In this document: positions 43,452 through 54,411 of the stretch, one piece after another | How positions within the stretch are numbered: the stretch's first letter is position 1 | How the letters are laid out: the number at the start of each line of letters is the position of its first letter | Assembly: GCA_963402885.1 (NCBI GenBank) | Contig: OY727094.1 | Coordinates: 11,906,501 to 11,970,500, forward strand | DNA: 64,000 nucleotides | Direction: 5' to 3' | DNA from: Antedon bifida | Taxonomy: Eukaryota > Echinodermata > Crinoidea > Comatulida > Antedonidae | Notes under the pieces: generated by a model | Told to the model about the DNA's origin: nothing | The model's input: the letters and a program-made list of their open reading frames with translations, nothing else | Databases searched by the model: none | Translations under genes and position numbers: made by a program

Positions 43452-45963
43452 CCTTACAAGCCATGACCTTGTAGAGGTTCTAAATGGTGTGCCGTCAAAG
43501 CGTGGTCGAAATTCATTTTTGGATGACATATCTATTGAAAGGGCTGCAAAACTAACAAAACTTAACAGCTGTGAGGTTATTGATATTGTTGACAAGAACA
43601 ATGGCTTTGCAATATTTAGTGAATTGCGAAGCAAAATACCACAAGTATTTCCTTCAAGATACAGTATTGCACGTTCAATGAAATTGTTAGAAGGTGAATT
43701 TAGGGCGATTCTTCGACCCAGGAGGACATCAACAGGGTACAGGATTGATGTCCTACGTTTATTACATTGTTTGCGTTATTTATACTTTTATATCAAGGAT
43801 GAAGAGCTTTGGAGGTTATGGGGTGATGGCCGAAACATTGGAAACAATCAAAGTGTATGTTTCACAATTTCATGTGTGAACAATGAACAAGCATTAAATG
43901 GGATCAAATACCACGGGACAGAAGATATTTGGCCAATTGCAATCTTTTATGGGAGTGACAAACGTTACAATTTAGAAGCTAATATTGGTGGACAATGTGG
44001 TAGTCCAGGATGGATGAATGAGTGGATAGAATCTGTTCAGACACAAACTCAGGCCAAGGTGATTCTTTCGGGCGACTCCATGTTCCTTGATGCTATGCTT
44101 GGAAAAAGTGGTGAATTTGGGCCTTTGTGCAAGGATGGATACAGCATATACTTTGATGAAGATATAGCCACAAAAGGGAATATTGATCCATCAACTGGAT
44201 TTCGATCGGGTCTAAATAAGCCCTTCAACAGAATTTTCCAAAATTCACTTGTTCCTGCAATACCCATCCAACATATCGTATACTGTATCGACCATGCCGC
44301 AACAAGAATAGTTGAAAAACTTGTCCAAATGCGCCTAAAGTCTATCGCCAAAATTGGAATAGATATCAAACCAGAAGCTGTGGGCAAACAAATTATGAGT
44401 AATAAACTTGAATGTTTTAGGCGCAATATGCTAGAAAGAAAAGTCAAGAAGGCTGAACGCATGGACATTAATCGAGACGGATCATTAAAAGATCAAATAA
44501 AACTAAACAAAACTGAAGCACATGCACTTCTACAATCACCATCGAAGTTTATAACCAAGTACAGATCATTGTTGGAAGGTGTAGCATATAAAACAAATGA
44601 GGAGATGACTTTCAAATTGGATGAATTTACGATGAAAAGAATGAAACGGACAAGTCCGGAAATAACAGAGTTTGACTTGGAAACAGAGATGTGGGTCAGT
44701 TTGGAGGAAACAATTTCTATTCTCAGAAAATCGGATCCAGAACCTGTACTTAAAGAAGGATCATCTGTAAATTCTAAAGATCCAAATGATTATCACTGGG
44801 GAATCAATGCCACAGCTGAAGAAAATCTAAAATGTCACCTTGACATGTTCCATAAGTTATATGTGATTAGGTATGGATCAAAAGAAGTAACACCATACAT
44901 GCTCAAATTAGTGGATGCTACAAGAGTACTTTTCCAATCATTGCCTGTGAAATCATTAATGCGATTTTCGACTGAAGGTGGTGAGCATAGAAATGGGGTC
45001 GATGGCACATATTATATGACACATACTCAAAGAGGTGGGGCTTCCAAATCAACAGACCCAACCTATTCCATTCTCTTTTGGATGTATAGGAAGTTGAGGT
45101 CAAGACTGTCTGCATACACATCAGATGAGGATTTACAAAAGAAAACAGCGGGTGAAGATTTTATACAATGGTCAAGAAGGGAGTGGGCAGCAACCAAATT
45201 GCAATCAGTTTACCGCGCTTATCGTTACAGGGCTAAATTGGACAGTAAGTCAAATATTATTGGGAAACACTCCAGCTCAGCAAAAGTATATAATATTATT
45301 CTTGTTGGACACATACCTGGTAAAATAAAAAACTTACATGGCAATGTTGAAGACCTCACGACTAAGTTGAATGCAGCAGGATCAAGAGTGGTAAAGAGCG
45401 ACAAAATACCAAATTCAATGATTAAATTTCACGCTCTAGTTGTAACAACTTTGAATTCAGTCAGATCGCAGAGACCTCCTAGTGCAGTGGTTGAAGCATG
45501 CCGAAGAGGCTGGCCCATTGTTGATTACAGTTTTGTAACAGCTTACCTGTCAGACACTAATGCTTCTATTAAAGATTACACACTTAATACAGATGAATTA
45601 AAACGAAATGATGTAATGGCCAATCATAAAATTGTCAGTCCAGAGGAATTTTTCTTTAGTAAGCCTGGAAAATTAAACCCCATGACAGAAGTGAAGAATA
45701 AAGAACGTATGTTAAAAGAAAGACCAATAAATGTAGCTGTAGCAAAAGAGAAAGAAAAGAAAAAACAACCTTCAGGTTACCTAAAGTACTATAACAAGTT
45801 CAGTGCTGAAGCATCAAAAGCTGTTAAATATATTCCAGACTATAAAGAACGACTACGAGCAAAGCATAAACTGGTCAAAGATATGTGGAGTAAGTTGTCA
45901 GATAAACAACGGCTAGAGTGGGAACACAAACAATCTGGTGACAAAGAAAACAACTGTAAATAA
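43438..45963 (+). CDS. DDE-type transposase-like protein with IQ, BRCT and HMG regions
   Basis: 841 residues. Candidate catalytic acids are D130 (LWGDGRNIG), D213 (LSGDSMFLD) and E513 or E516 (FSTEGGEHRNG, followed by THTQRGG). A large helical insertion between the second and third contains YCIDHAATRIVEKL. This resembles RNase H-fold transposases with an insertion domain. An IQ-type motif (LQSVYRAYRYR) lies at about 588-598. A BRCT-like fold (VGHIPGKIKNLHG to GWPIVDYSFVTAYL) spans about 614-712, and an HMG-box-like tail (SGYLKYYNKF to WSKLSDKQRLEW) about 770-835. The ATG overlaps the previous stop; an in-frame stop at 43432 shows the frame cannot open earlier. BRCT and HMG would suit DNA-break and DNA-bending roles, by inference. 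Confidence 0.85.
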   Translation: MEVGNLTSHDLVEVLNGVPSKRGRNSFLDDISIERAAKLTKLNSCEVIDIVDKNNGFAIFSELRSKIPQVFPSRYSIARSMKLLEGEFRAILRPRRTSTGYRIDVLRLLHCLRYLYFYIKDEELWRLWGDGRNIGNNQSVCFTISCVNNEQALNGIKYHGTEDIWPIAIFYGSDKRYNLEANIGGQCGSPGWMNEWIESVQTQTQAKVILSGDSMFLDAMLGKSGEFGPLCKDGYSIYFDEDIATKGNIDPSTGFRSGLNKPFNRIFQNSLVPAIPIQHIVYCIDHAATRIVEKLVQMRLKSIAKIGIDIKPEAVGKQIMSNKLECFRRNMLERKVKKAERMDINRDGSLKDQIKLNKTEAHALLQSPSKFITKYRSLLEGVAYKTNEEMTFKLDEFTMKRMKRTSPEITEFDLETEMWVSLEETISILRKSDPEPVLKEGSSVNSKDPNDYHWGINATAEENLKCHLDMFHKLYVIRYGSKEVTPYMLKLVDATRVLFQSLPVKSLMRFSTEGGEHRNGVDGTYYMTHTQRGGASKSTDPTYSILFWMYRKLRSRLSAYTSDEDLQKKTAGEDFIQWSRREWAATKLQSVYRAYRYRAKLDSKSNIIGKHSSSAKVYNIILVGHIPGKIKNLHGNVEDLTTKLNAAGSRVVKSDKIPNSMIKFHALVVTTLNSVRSQRPPSAVVEACRRGWPIVDYSFVTAYLSDTNASIKDYTLNTDELKRNDVMANHKIVSPEEFFFSKPGKLNPMTEVKNKERMLKERPINVAVAKEKEKKKQPSGYLKYYNKFSAEASKAVKYIPDYKERLRAKHKLVKDMWSKLSDKQRLEWEHKQSGDKENNCK

Positions 45964-47124
45964 ATTATACAAATTGTTGTAATTGATGAGCAGAAACATT
46001 TTTTAATAATTTGAATTACAGAATCATTTTGAATTTCTAGTGTAATGCTGTGTTTATATTGTTCTCATGATACAAAACATTGTTCAGATCTTTTAAAATA
46101 TTTCCTTTTATTTTATAAAGTTACTCAAATTCATATTTTAAGTACAGAATTATTTTGAATTTCTAGTGTAATGCTATGTGTATGTGTATGTGTGTGTGTT
46201 CAGATCTGTTAACTGTACTGTATTTCCCATTATTTATAAATTTAATCAAATTCATATTTGAAAGAATTATTTTGAGTTACTACAGTATTATAGTGTAGAG
46301 TTTTTACGTTTATGAACATACTGTACTAATGATATATTATTGATAAGCATAGTGTACATTGAGTATAATATTTTTACTTAATCATTTTACAGATCAACTT
46401 AAATTTCTTATTTTTTTATTGTGTATTTATGGTTTCTAAAAGCCTATTTAGTGATGAATGTGACTACTCTACAGTACTGCTGGTATAGACATCTTAAAAT
46501 AATAGATTAAGGCATATACAGTACACTAGAACTGTTTTAATAAAATTGAGATCATGAATAATGTACGGATACTTTAATACTACTGTTGTATTTTACTACA
46601 AATAAACAACTTGATGTGCATTCAGCCCTTGTATCCAGTAGCACATTAGTTACATACATGCTCTGCTGTAATAAATTATTACTGTAAATATTTCATACCG
46701 TAGTTGATAAACTATTTTTATTTTATTGTACTTTTCAAACCCTGAACAGTGTAACCATCATCAATGGGCAAACATTTTTTGCAAAATTTATTACATTAAC
46801 TGATTTACTGAAACCAAAATAGGCTTTATTGTTTATAACTAAACAAATAAGAGTATTATTGGGAAGTGACACTAATTTAAGCCGTGTTCATAAATAAAAT
46901 GCAGGGCTTGATGATGTGCTTGCTTCTTATCAGCAAGAGAATGATGAACAATTTCCATTCCTTTATATTTATATAAAACAAGTTTGAAACAGGATTTATA
47001 CAAATTCAGCCTACTGTGTTCTGGAAACTAAACAGTCCCTTAAATTCTACATTTTGAATGATGCTCCTTAGTCCGGTGAATATCTGTATGTCAATTGTCA
47101 TGATGGTTATTCTTTATCTTATTA
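45964..47124. repeat. 3' intergenic region with a diverged tandem duplication
   Basis: Units of about 125 bp starting near 46018 and 46143, with a partial third from about 46265, share GAATTATTTTGAATTTCTAG. The rest is AT-rich with no gene. This is the tail side of both convergent genes in the transposon. Confidence 0.6.
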
Positions 47125-47187
47125 TTACACGCCCAATCATAAATCTCTAGTTATAATATAACTAGAGATTTATGATTGGGCGTGTAA
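47125..47187. terminator. 31-bp-arm perfect palindrome between convergent genes
   Basis: Left arm 47125-47155 starts TTACACGCCCAATCATAAAT. The right arm 47157-47187 is its exact complement around a single central base (47156). In RNA from either strand it would form a long hairpin between the 3' ends of two converging genes. It could act in transcript ending, or it could be a tiny palindromic insertion. Function is inference. Confidence 0.6.
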
Positions 47188-47594
47188 AATGTTTAGTGAT
47201 AAAAATCGTCCTAAACATCTGTCACCTGTCAAGAATCATCCATCTTTCAAACATACTAGGAGATATGGATGGCTAAATCAATCATCAACAACAAAACTGT
47301 TTAAAGTCTTCCAGTTATTTGCTGGTGTTTTTTTTATTAATACAATAACATTTGTTATAACAATCCATAACAATGTGCATTAAACAGTTCTAAAATGTTT
47401 ATTTAAAAAAAAGTTTTAAAAAAAATTAATAGTGCAAATAAAAATACTTGACATGACTCAATTTTTAATACAAATTGTTTACAGGCACAATTTATTTTTT
47501 TTGGATAGTTAATATGAAACTAAACATGGTTATGCTTTAAGAGTTTAAACGTAATGAGTCCGAGCATGAAGCTATAGTTATAGGGTCTGAGAAT

Positions 47595-50500
47595 TCAGCA
47601 CAATTTATATAAACTGGCATTTGCAATTTGTCTGTATGTGTCATTATTGTATGGTTGAGTAGATGTGGACTTGCAGACGATACACTCGATCACTGATCCC
47701 TTCAAACAGAATGATAATGATCGTATAAATACAAATATATCCGCACTTTTTCTCACATCCCAAAAAGGCCCAAGAAAGTCATCGAGATAATGGAAGTTTT
47801 GTTCTATAAGAAAAGAGTTCTTAAAATTGTTGTCTTTAGTTAAGCCAAATAATGCGAACACTCTTTCATCTACTAAAATCTGGAAGCTTGTTCTCAAATA
47901 TTTTGACTTCATGATTGCATTTAACTTATTGTACATGAAATGACCCAGCCTGTATTTATGGACATCAGATAAATAGTGTGCATTATGCACAGCCACAGAC
48001 GCAACAGCCTCAAAAGCCTGGAACCTCCATTCCTCACAGACTTTCTGCAAGGAACAACTTAAACGTTGAGTGGTAGTTATTAATTTAGCAGTGGGACAGT
48101 TTAAGTTACACAAATGTTCTAAGTTCCACACATCTTTCGTTGCAATGCATACACCACACTTTGCTTGTGGCATTCCCTCTGACCAGATTATTTCTTGGAT
48201 AACCACAATTAACCCACATGAAAATGTGCACACATCACCCACAGACACAAAGCCATGCTTGCCAGGAGCTACTGATAATAGAAGAGCGTTTTCTTCTCCA
48301 GCTTCCTTTTCTGATGTTGCATTACTTGGCTAAAAAAAAGTAGATACAATATTGTGCTTCATTAATTCAACATAATAAAAAAAAACAATGTTAACCTTGG
48401 GGTAGACTTCACAAAAGAACAATGTCTGTCAATCCTAAGTGTTCATTACATATTTTGAAATCGCATTCACAATAAAGTCAAATATATTTTATGATAGTAC
48501 AGTACATACCATTTTGTTGTTTGTTGAAAGCCTTTTAAATTCCACGTCCTGGTTGCCTCGTTGATTTTTTTTGACAGTATTCCCATCAGATGTTTTAGAA
48601 GTCTATAACAAAATATATAGTATAATTCAACTATTTATCAGGGTTTTCATAATTTACAAAATATTTTAACTTTTGTTGTTGCAAATTGGTGCACACAAGT
48701 TGGCTATAGTAACCAATTCTTTGTATTGGCTTGTTATTGTATAGGTGCTACTGACAGTATACATGATGATACTACTGCAAACTAAACCTAGCAAAAAAGT
48801 AAACATAATAATTGTATACCTTTCGTCTTGAGGGTTTTGGAACTTCTATACTAGGTTGAACAAAGACTTGGTACTTTAGTGAAGCATTTCCACTGTCTTC
48901 TAGCTTTGCAACAATGACATTATTCATGGGATCAACTTCCAATACATGGGCGGTTGATTGTCTTCCATTAAGCCAAACATTAAAGCCCCCTTCCCTACGT
49001 TTTTTAGATCTAATTTAAGATCACAAACTATATTTAATGTAAAAATAATACTATATGGTCCTATTGCGATAACTCTTTTCGTCTTTAAAAGGTTTAAAAT
49101 GTGAAAAATAAGTCGATTCTAATAATTATAGCGGCCCGCTATAAATCCCAAAATGCATTGCGCGCGGATTGATATTTTTGTTTTTCACCTGTAATTCGCC
49201 CACTTTTCGATCGATCGTGAGGCCAAAACAAATGGAAGACTCCTAACTTTTCAGCGAAAATACCGGGTTTTCCCCAATTTGTATCAACGGAGTCTGGCAA
49301 AAATAGAAAGACAATTAATGCAGCAACTATACAACGTCAGGCTAGGTATATAGCTAGCGTACGATGTTCGTACGTTACCGATGTTTACCAGCTAGGCCTA
49401 CAAAACTAAGCCTAGCTAGGCTAGGCCTAAGACCGTCCACTAGAGGTCGATCGCCGCGAGCTACTTAGGTAGTGCATTGTTTCTCACTTTTTATCATAAT
49501 TTACCATAAAACGTACATTTAAGACAAGGAATGACATGGTTTAATGTTTTTAAAGTGATATATATGTATTATTTTCCAAAAAACGTCCAAAATTGCAGGG
49601 AAGGGGTCTTTAACTTTATCCTCGGACACAAACTTCAGCTTCTTGACACTAGGCACTTTGGTCAAAGACCTCTTTCTTTTTCTAATCTAGAAAATGAAAA
49701 TTATTCCAATTCACATTAAGTTACAGTATTTATCAAAAAACAATGGTCGTCAACACCCTAGACACTGCACTACTAAGATGATGACTTTAATTTGAAAACA
49801 TTGTAATACATCTCCATTTTGTCCATGAAACTATACAACATTGATTGCCTACAGCAGAGATATTCCCCTACAGTATGAAAGTACTGTAATTACTTTATTT
49901 ATGTATTTAATTGCATTTTTTAAATTATTCATTAAGTTCAAAAGTTTAAATACTAAAAAGGAAATCGTATTGTATTTACTATTGATTACACTCAAATTTA
50001 GTGGAAATAAACAGGACACATTTGAAACTTCCTGCCAACTTCATACGAATAAACAAATCAAAACTAAATTGATTGAAATCCTTTGTTTATTAAAAAATAC
50101 AATAGAAATAAATTATGATTAGCTGGTATGGTATCGTATTTGTGTGGACTAATTTAAATGCAAGTTAATTTTGGAGTACTCTAGACCTATCCTGCTGTTT
50201 ATTAACTTATTCATTTACATTGACAGCCAACTGGGAAAATATATTATATACTTGAATAAAATTAATTTCCTAGGCCCTATTATGTTATTAAAAGTAAGGA
50301 AATATTTATTTGGCTGCATCTGCTTAAATCATGGAACAGTGGCCTAGGCTAGGGCCTTATCTAAATGCCTAATCAAGAATAAATATCTCTAGGCCTACTA
50401 CTAGGCTAGTAACTTTGCTAGCTAGGCCAGTAAGCTTAGCCTGTCGGTTTAAAGTATAGCCTACTATCGGCTATAATATATATTAATAATAAACATGTTG

Positions 50501-50813
50501 GCGGCCGAATCTAGAGGCCTAGCCTAGGGAGGGAATAGAGATAGGATAGAGAGGCCTACTCTCTAAAGGCTAGGCTAGCCTGGTCCTATTTATTAACTTA
50601 AGTATTATTGGCTTGTGGATTCCTTCTTACCTTGGTTTGTTCACGAATTTCTGATAGCGAAACTGTCTTTTCCCATCTAGCACTCCATCCATCGAATTTA
50701 ACATTGTATTGTGGATTGAAATCATCAATATCTTGAACACAGGATACTACATGTGCTGATGCCCAATAACCTTCATCGTCAAGTGCCTCACAATTATCGC
50801 CCACCGAAAACAT
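47595..50813 (-). CDS. Spliced transposon gene with Tudor-knot-like N-terminus
   Basis: Five exons fit in phase: 50631-50813, a 17-nt microexon 49670-49686, 48820-49009, 48510-48602 and 47595-48329, totalling about 405 residues. The first exon (61 residues) reads MFSVGDNCEALDDEGYWASA then VKFDGWSARWEKTV, the pattern of Tudor-knot/chromo-barrel modules that bind modified chromatin proteins. A basic stretch follows. The last exon (244 residues) has a Cys-rich part (AKCGVCIATKDVWNLEHLC) and helices I do not recognise. The second exon is the weak point: a longer version (49585-49686) is open but breaks phase. The gene starts about 470 bp inside the right terminal repeat. Confidence 0.7.
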
Positions 50814-51283
50814 TTTAAATGTTTAGATTTACTGCACTGTACTTGCTTTGGGTTTTTTCCTTTGTTTTAGTGCTGCAAATGTAACGATTGTCAACAACAA
50901 ACTAGAAAGAAGACTTAGCTTTTTGTAAAAACCGCGGCGTTAGGCAGCTAGCGTCATGCATGGGTGGGTCCGAGTATGAATCATCATTCAGAATACAGAG
51001 TGTGGTAGGGGTGCGAACAAAACATTCAACAGCCACAATAACTTGTACAAAATGCAAAGCTGAAATCGTAACTCTGTAAACACTGCATCGTTTTTTTCCA
51101 TTCAAAAACTAAAATTATTAGTTTCTTATTAGGAACATGTTTGTAAGGATGAATTTGTGTCCTAATATCTTTTTATATAAAATATATGATCATAGTCATA
51201 GTTATTTTATCTAACATATTACATAACATTATATAATCAATTAACTTAATGACTTAAACACATGTAATTTCCTTAATCCTTTT

Positions 51284-51316
51284 TTTCCACAACGGACTGT
51301 ATCTCAGTTTCCCATG
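51284..51316 (-). repeat. Right terminal inverted repeat (33 bp)
   Basis: Perfect complement of 38946-38978; marks the right end of the 12.37-kb transposon. Confidence 0.95.
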
Positions 51317-51585
51317 TGTATAATGTAATGTGTAATACTTGTTGATTACTGCTTCTATTATTATAGTGTCTTTAGTGTTTGGAATGAGTTGGTTTGGAGT
51401 GTATAATGTAATGTGTAATACTTGTTGATTACTGACTTCTATTATTATAGTGTCTTTAGTGTTTGGAATGAGTGGGTTTAGAGTGTATAATGTAATGTGT
51501 AATACTTGTTGATTACTGACTTCTATTATTATAGTGTCTTTAGTGTTTGGAAGTGGGTTTAGAGTGTATAATGTAATGTGTAATT
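51316..51585. repeat. Minisatellite, period about 84 bp
   Basis: GTGTATAATGTAATGTGTAA starts copies at 51316, 51399 and 51483, and a partial copy at 51564, with spacings of 83, 84 and 81 bp. The array is the target into which the 12.37-kb transposon inserted. Confidence 0.9.
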
Positions 51586-54312
51586 AACATGGCAGTGAAA
51601 TTATCATTATCAGATTTAATCATTCCATATCATTAATATTGCTTAATATAACAATTAAGATTTTATGTATTTTACTGAATTTGAAAGTGCTTTAAATAGA
51701 ATTATTGCTTCAAAGATTGAAAATTACAATAGTTCATCATAAAAATGAATGTAGTATTGCTTTTAATGTAAGTGGAAAAAGTGATGAATTGGTGGTTCTC
51801 AGTAGAAGAATGTTATTACATATGAACTCTGATGATATAAACTGAATGATAATACTATAGAAACCTAGAATATGGGTATTGAAGATAAAACAAACATTAT
51901 AAAGACATCAACAAATTTTCCTGCCAAGTCATTTTTACTGTTCTATTCAAAATTCCCATCTTTTTATAATTTTAGTATTTTTGTAATCCCCTTTCTTTCA
52001 GGGCTTAAAAATTAAGGTTCGGATTTCCCTCTTTACACTATAGGCCTACTAATAATTTTCTTTAAATCTAATAATACAATACATATCATCAACTTGTTTA
52101 TGGGAGAAAATACAATTTCTATTATTCCTTTGTACACCAACTAAATTGTACTGAGGTTTAAATATCATTTAAAACTGCGTTTTGCTAGAATAAAATCCAT
52201 TAAAAATAGTTTTATTTTAAATTTAATTAATTTATTTAAAGAAGTGTTACACTTGTATTGATGATGAATAAAATGTGGGTGTGATAACAATCTAAAAAAG
52301 CCTGGGAATTCATTATTGGCTGTTTGAACTGCCAGCCCTAATATTCTGGTACTAGTAGTAGTGCACGCTTGTGGTTGTTAAAACTGTAGAAGGAATATGT
52401 TGTTACTAGATCCATGTTACCGGTTGTTTAAACAACCCTTCACAGTTGTAGTGCATGTCATTGGTCATTCATAAGAAATGGAAAACACTTTAATAAGTAC
52501 AAATATAGTGTAGTGAGTGTGTCATGTTGTTTAAAAGTGCACAAATAAAAAAAACAACTGAGTCTGGGAGAACCTGTACTTGTGATTTGTTCAAGAGCAC
52601 AGAAGAGATAACTCCTTTCTTGTACATTCCAGAGTGCATGTTATTAGTCATTTTATATGTCAAAGACAGAGTATTCTATTTGTGCATGTTGTGATTATAT
52701 GCATAGACAGAATGTTCTTCATTAAGGCCCAATATTTGTCAAAAGCAGTATAAACCCAAAAAAAAAAAAATGTGAAAAATCTAATCACTAAATAAGTAGT
52801 GAAGATATATCAAAATATTTGTACGTTATTGGTCGTTTTATACGAAAACTTTAAAAAATATGGGCCAAGGGGCGCGTTATTGGTCGTCCAGAATTGGTCT
52901 TTATCTATTGGTAGACATTCTTCTCTTATTTTTTATTATTTCATTATCGTTTAGTTTAGTTATCTGTTATGCATCTTGAAATGTTTTGATAAGGCGCAAT
53001 ATAAATGGTTTATGTATGTAATATGCACCCTTAAAAAGTAATGATTGAAAATAAAAAAACAAATGAAAAAAAAATACTGTTAAAGTTTCAATTCAAAAAT
53101 TTCCAACCAACATTTAACACAAGGCTGTAGGAGCAACTCAAATAATTTTAATGATATGCTGCCATTGGTTAAATTTAAACAACTTAGGATCTTCAAAATT
53201 ATACAGAACAATATACTACAAAAAATATGAAATTTTGTATAATATATGTGTGTGTATATGTAATATATATTTTGTCATAATATTATTATGGTGTTATGGG
53301 CTTATGTATTTGCTTTAATTTTAGGTAAGAAGAGCCCTTCTATCAAAAGTAATCCTCACTACCTTTCATTTCAGCATAGATATATCATTTTAATCTAGAA
53401 ATATCCTCAAATTATAAGGAGCAAAGGAATCAAGGTGAAGGTTGATGATAGACGTGATTCATATTCACAACTTATTTTTTTTAAATGTACATACTTATAT
53501 CAACAAATGGTATTCCTGTTTTCTGACCAGCCTAATACTAAAATACAGTTAAATATTCAAAAGAAGTTTATGCTAAAAGTGTTATGAGTATTCTATTGAA
53601 TGTTATCAATTTATAAAAACATACTGACTTTGATACCATTTAACTTTACAAACTTTGATGATTGAGGTGTATGCTATACCAGCATTTTTTATTTTACAGA
53701 GTAGTTAAATTATAATAATCAATAGCAAAAATATTTAAAAACTGTGGTGTAAAATTCATTTCACACTTTATTTCTAAAAGCAGCATTCGGCAATGAATTA
53801 TGAAAAATAAATGTGTATATTATAATACACATATTAATGTTATGGTATAACAGTGTGTAAACAAGTAACTTGAAGTATACATGTTCTTAATAAAAAAAAT
53901 TTGATTGCAAATTTAAACAGAATAGTATGAGAATTTGTAAAAAAGAAGAAAATAAGTTATTACGCATGTGTTTATAACTTATAATATTCATCATTTCTAT
54001 TGACCTATATACACACACACCAGTATTGTGTTATTCTATTCATTTTAAGAATGTACAAGATATATTTAAAATATGTTTGTTACGAGAATTGGTATTATTA
54101 TAATATAACTACAATAGTATAATAACATGGATACTACAGTAGTGTATTGTCAACTAAATTAATCTTCCCATAGAGATATTATATAATATCTATGATTTTC
54201 CTAAAGTCTTATAGTACTGGTAGTCATCTAAATTCTAAAAACAATAGTTTCAATTTATTGATTTGTTTCACTGAAGGTTAAATTAATGTTATAATCTGTG
54301 TGTATGACTTAC
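51586..54312. other. Intron-like; paralogous block near 51.66-52.11 kb
   Basis: No exon recognised. About 51660-52110 is related to 23575-24035. The remainder is AT-rich, with short homopolymers. Confidence 0.45.
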
Positions 54313-54411
54313 ATTATTCTGCATATTGACATCAGCTCCACCCTCTAAGACCAGTTGGCAGATGGTTGTATTACCTGCTGCAGCAGCAAACATTAATGCT
54401 GTAGTGCCATC
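54313..54411 (-). CDS. Ankyrin-repeat exon (one 33-residue repeat)
   Basis: 99 bp in phase 0 between an AG acceptor and a GTAAGTC donor on the minus strand. It contains TTALMFAAAAGNTTICQLVL and EGGADVNMQNN, a canonical ankyrin repeat. It is the most upstream of three matching exons. About 32 kb of intron, including the 12.4-kb transposon and several other elements, separates it from 21924-22022 unless unseen exons intervene. Confidence 0.88.

Larger units (their letters stand above)
38946..51316. mobile_element. 12.37-kb multi-gene DNA transposon, superfamily not recognised
   Basis: The two ends are perfect inverted copies over 33 bp (38946-38978 and 51284-51316), beginning CATGGGAAACTGAGATACAG. 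The flanks together rebuild a minisatellite unit with TG present on both sides, compatible with a 2-bp target duplication. The cargo comprises a protease-like gene (41418-43451), an overlapping DDE/BRCT/HMG gene (43438-45963) and a convergent spliced gene (47595-50813). The open frames and perfect termini indicate a young copy. Large eukaryotic cut-and-paste elements carrying accessory proteases are known in other superfamilies, but this combination of ends, target and domains is not one I recognise. Confidence 0.9.

Noticed and set aside
44049..44468. Minus-strand 139-codon ORF
   Set aside because: Lies antisense to the DDE-type gene, which has far better domain evidence.
49585..49686. Longer version of exon 2 of the minus-strand transposon gene
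   Set aside because: Open and lysine-rich, but it leaves phase 0 while the next exon requires phase 2, and its donor is weak. The 17-nt version fits, though an alternative transcript is possible.
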